A stretch of 64,000 nucleotides of DNA from Hirsutella rhossiliensis (Eukaryota > Ascomycota > Sordariomycetes > Hypocreales > Ophiocordycipitaceae). The notes beneath the pieces are model-generated. The model had not been told where the DNA came from. It was given only the letters and a program-made list of their open reading frames with translations, and made no database searches. Location: assembly GCF_020360975.1 (NCBI RefSeq), contig NW_025408685.1:868001-932000 (forward strand), in the 5' to 3' direction. Positions 63,501 to 64,000 of this stretch are shown piece by piece. Positions within the stretch are counted from its first letter, which is position 1. Each line of letters opens with the position of its first letter. Position numbers and translations under genes: made by a program.

Positions 63501-64000
63501 GTGACATGTTGTAGAGCGGTCCCCATGGCAGGGGCGGCTCGTTGCCATTCTTGTCAGGCTGCAAGTTTACCTCGTGGTCCACACCTGGCCGGTGTGGCGG
63601 CAGCTTCATGGCCTCCTCTGGTGAAAACAGGTTGCGGAACTCTTTCAACACTTCCGCTGGAACCATCTTGCTCGGATCAACTGGCGGCTTCGGTTGAAGC
63701 GCTTTTCTATGTCTGCCAAGCTGATCGCTTGTATCGAGAACGCATCGCACGTCTGGCGTCTCTTTGCACGCCGGCACTCTGCCGTGAACACGGCTGCCGA
63801 CACAAGTCTTGCGCTTCGAATTGCGCGTACTTTGGCGGGCTCTTCCTGCCCCATGAGGCGTATCGTCACGCCTGCTCTTCCGTGGAACACTTGCCGCTTA
63901 GCAGCGTCGTACACGACCTGGTTCCTCTCCATCCAAGGCCGGCCAAGGAACATATCCTGGCCGAGGCTTGGGACGACGTACGCAAAGATGCGTTCGTCGA
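60537..64000 (-). mobile_element. Gypsy/Ty3 chromovirus, partial
   Basis: Pol-region domains occur in the order protease, reverse transcriptase, RNase H, integrase, chromodomain from right to left. The 5' part (LTR and gag) lies beyond the window. No 3' LTR is found: the left end stops after the chromodomain at the hAT fragment. Confidence 0.9.
60537..64000 (-). pseudogene. Gypsy/Ty3 chromovirus pol, frameshifted
   Basis: Protease end: MFLGRPWMERNQVVYDAAK (about 63953-63900). Reverse transcriptase: LRFCCDYRALNAITKRDRYP, KLDVVAAFHKIRMA, CPFGLSGAPASFQRYM and the catalytic TAYLDDVLIYSS (about 63080-63050). RNase H: FLETDCSGYALGGVLAQED and ILTDHRNLEYFM. Integrase: an HHCC finger (HDSVSTGHPG...CDTC, about 61850-61730), then MDFITDLPPT, SIVSDRGSNWLSRF and YHPQTDGGQRE. 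A GPY-like region (RFEVGDKVWLSM) and a chromodomain (WDVDEILCARWKKRGRGEFR, LVRWTGYAEPTWEPVEWL) close the sequence. Frames change near 63750, 63480, 61920, 61700, 61340 and 60850, so it is not functional as read. The chromodomain would direct integration to marked chromatin. Confidence 0.9.

Overview
The window is a transposon-crowded stretch of nuclear DNA from a filamentous ascomycete (Pezizomycotina; order not determinable by eye). Evidence: a Zn2Cys6 transcription factor, a DUF3295-type protein, a FunK1 kinase, an NLR-like protein, Fot1/pogo, Tad-like LINE, MULE, Helitron and chromovirus elements, and GT-AG introns of 45-60 nt with CTAAC/CTGAC-like branch sites. I estimate that well over half of the window is mobile DNA. 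There is no CRISPR array, operon or phage.

Layout. 1-1273: partial MULE transposase. 3136-8476: a MULE with identical 72-bp ends, whose left end is split by a Fot1/pogo element (3148-5239). 8766-21783: mostly host-like genes: a 7-TM-like membrane protein, a DUF3295 protein, a two-exon unknown, a C2H2 protein and a Zn2Cys6 regulator, with a segment of about 1.7 kb duplicated on both sides of the last three (12545-14215 and 19755-21415). 21784-23977: a second pogo family with one nonsense codon. 24738-26556: a broken host gene. 27402-30760: a C2H2 gene cut in an exon by a third pogo family (28004-29855). 31903-34342: an intact FunK1 kinase. 34500-38796: a Helitron Rep gene that ends abruptly at a LINE fragment. 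38797-47041: two copies of a Tad-like LINE. 47084-49663: a second LINE gag with three tRNA-headed SINEs. 49879-50760: a pogo relic carrying a solo Copia-like LTR. 51568-55483: an intact six-exon NLR-like gene (TM, alpha/beta hydrolase, NB-ARC, TPR). 56482-64000: a mosaic of a third LINE, a hAT fragment and a Gypsy chromovirus.

The most notable system is the SINE/LINE pair. Three SINEs of about 410 bp have a tRNA-like head with A and B boxes and a 3' part that matches the 3' end of the neighbouring Tad-like LINE, including 66 identical bases. This is what is expected if the SINE is copied by that LINE's enzymes. The repeated target sequences around them suggest successive insertions at one short motif. 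Decay is mostly by single-base indels and nesting. I saw little sign of heavy C-to-T (RIP) mutation, apart from one RIP-compatible stop codon.
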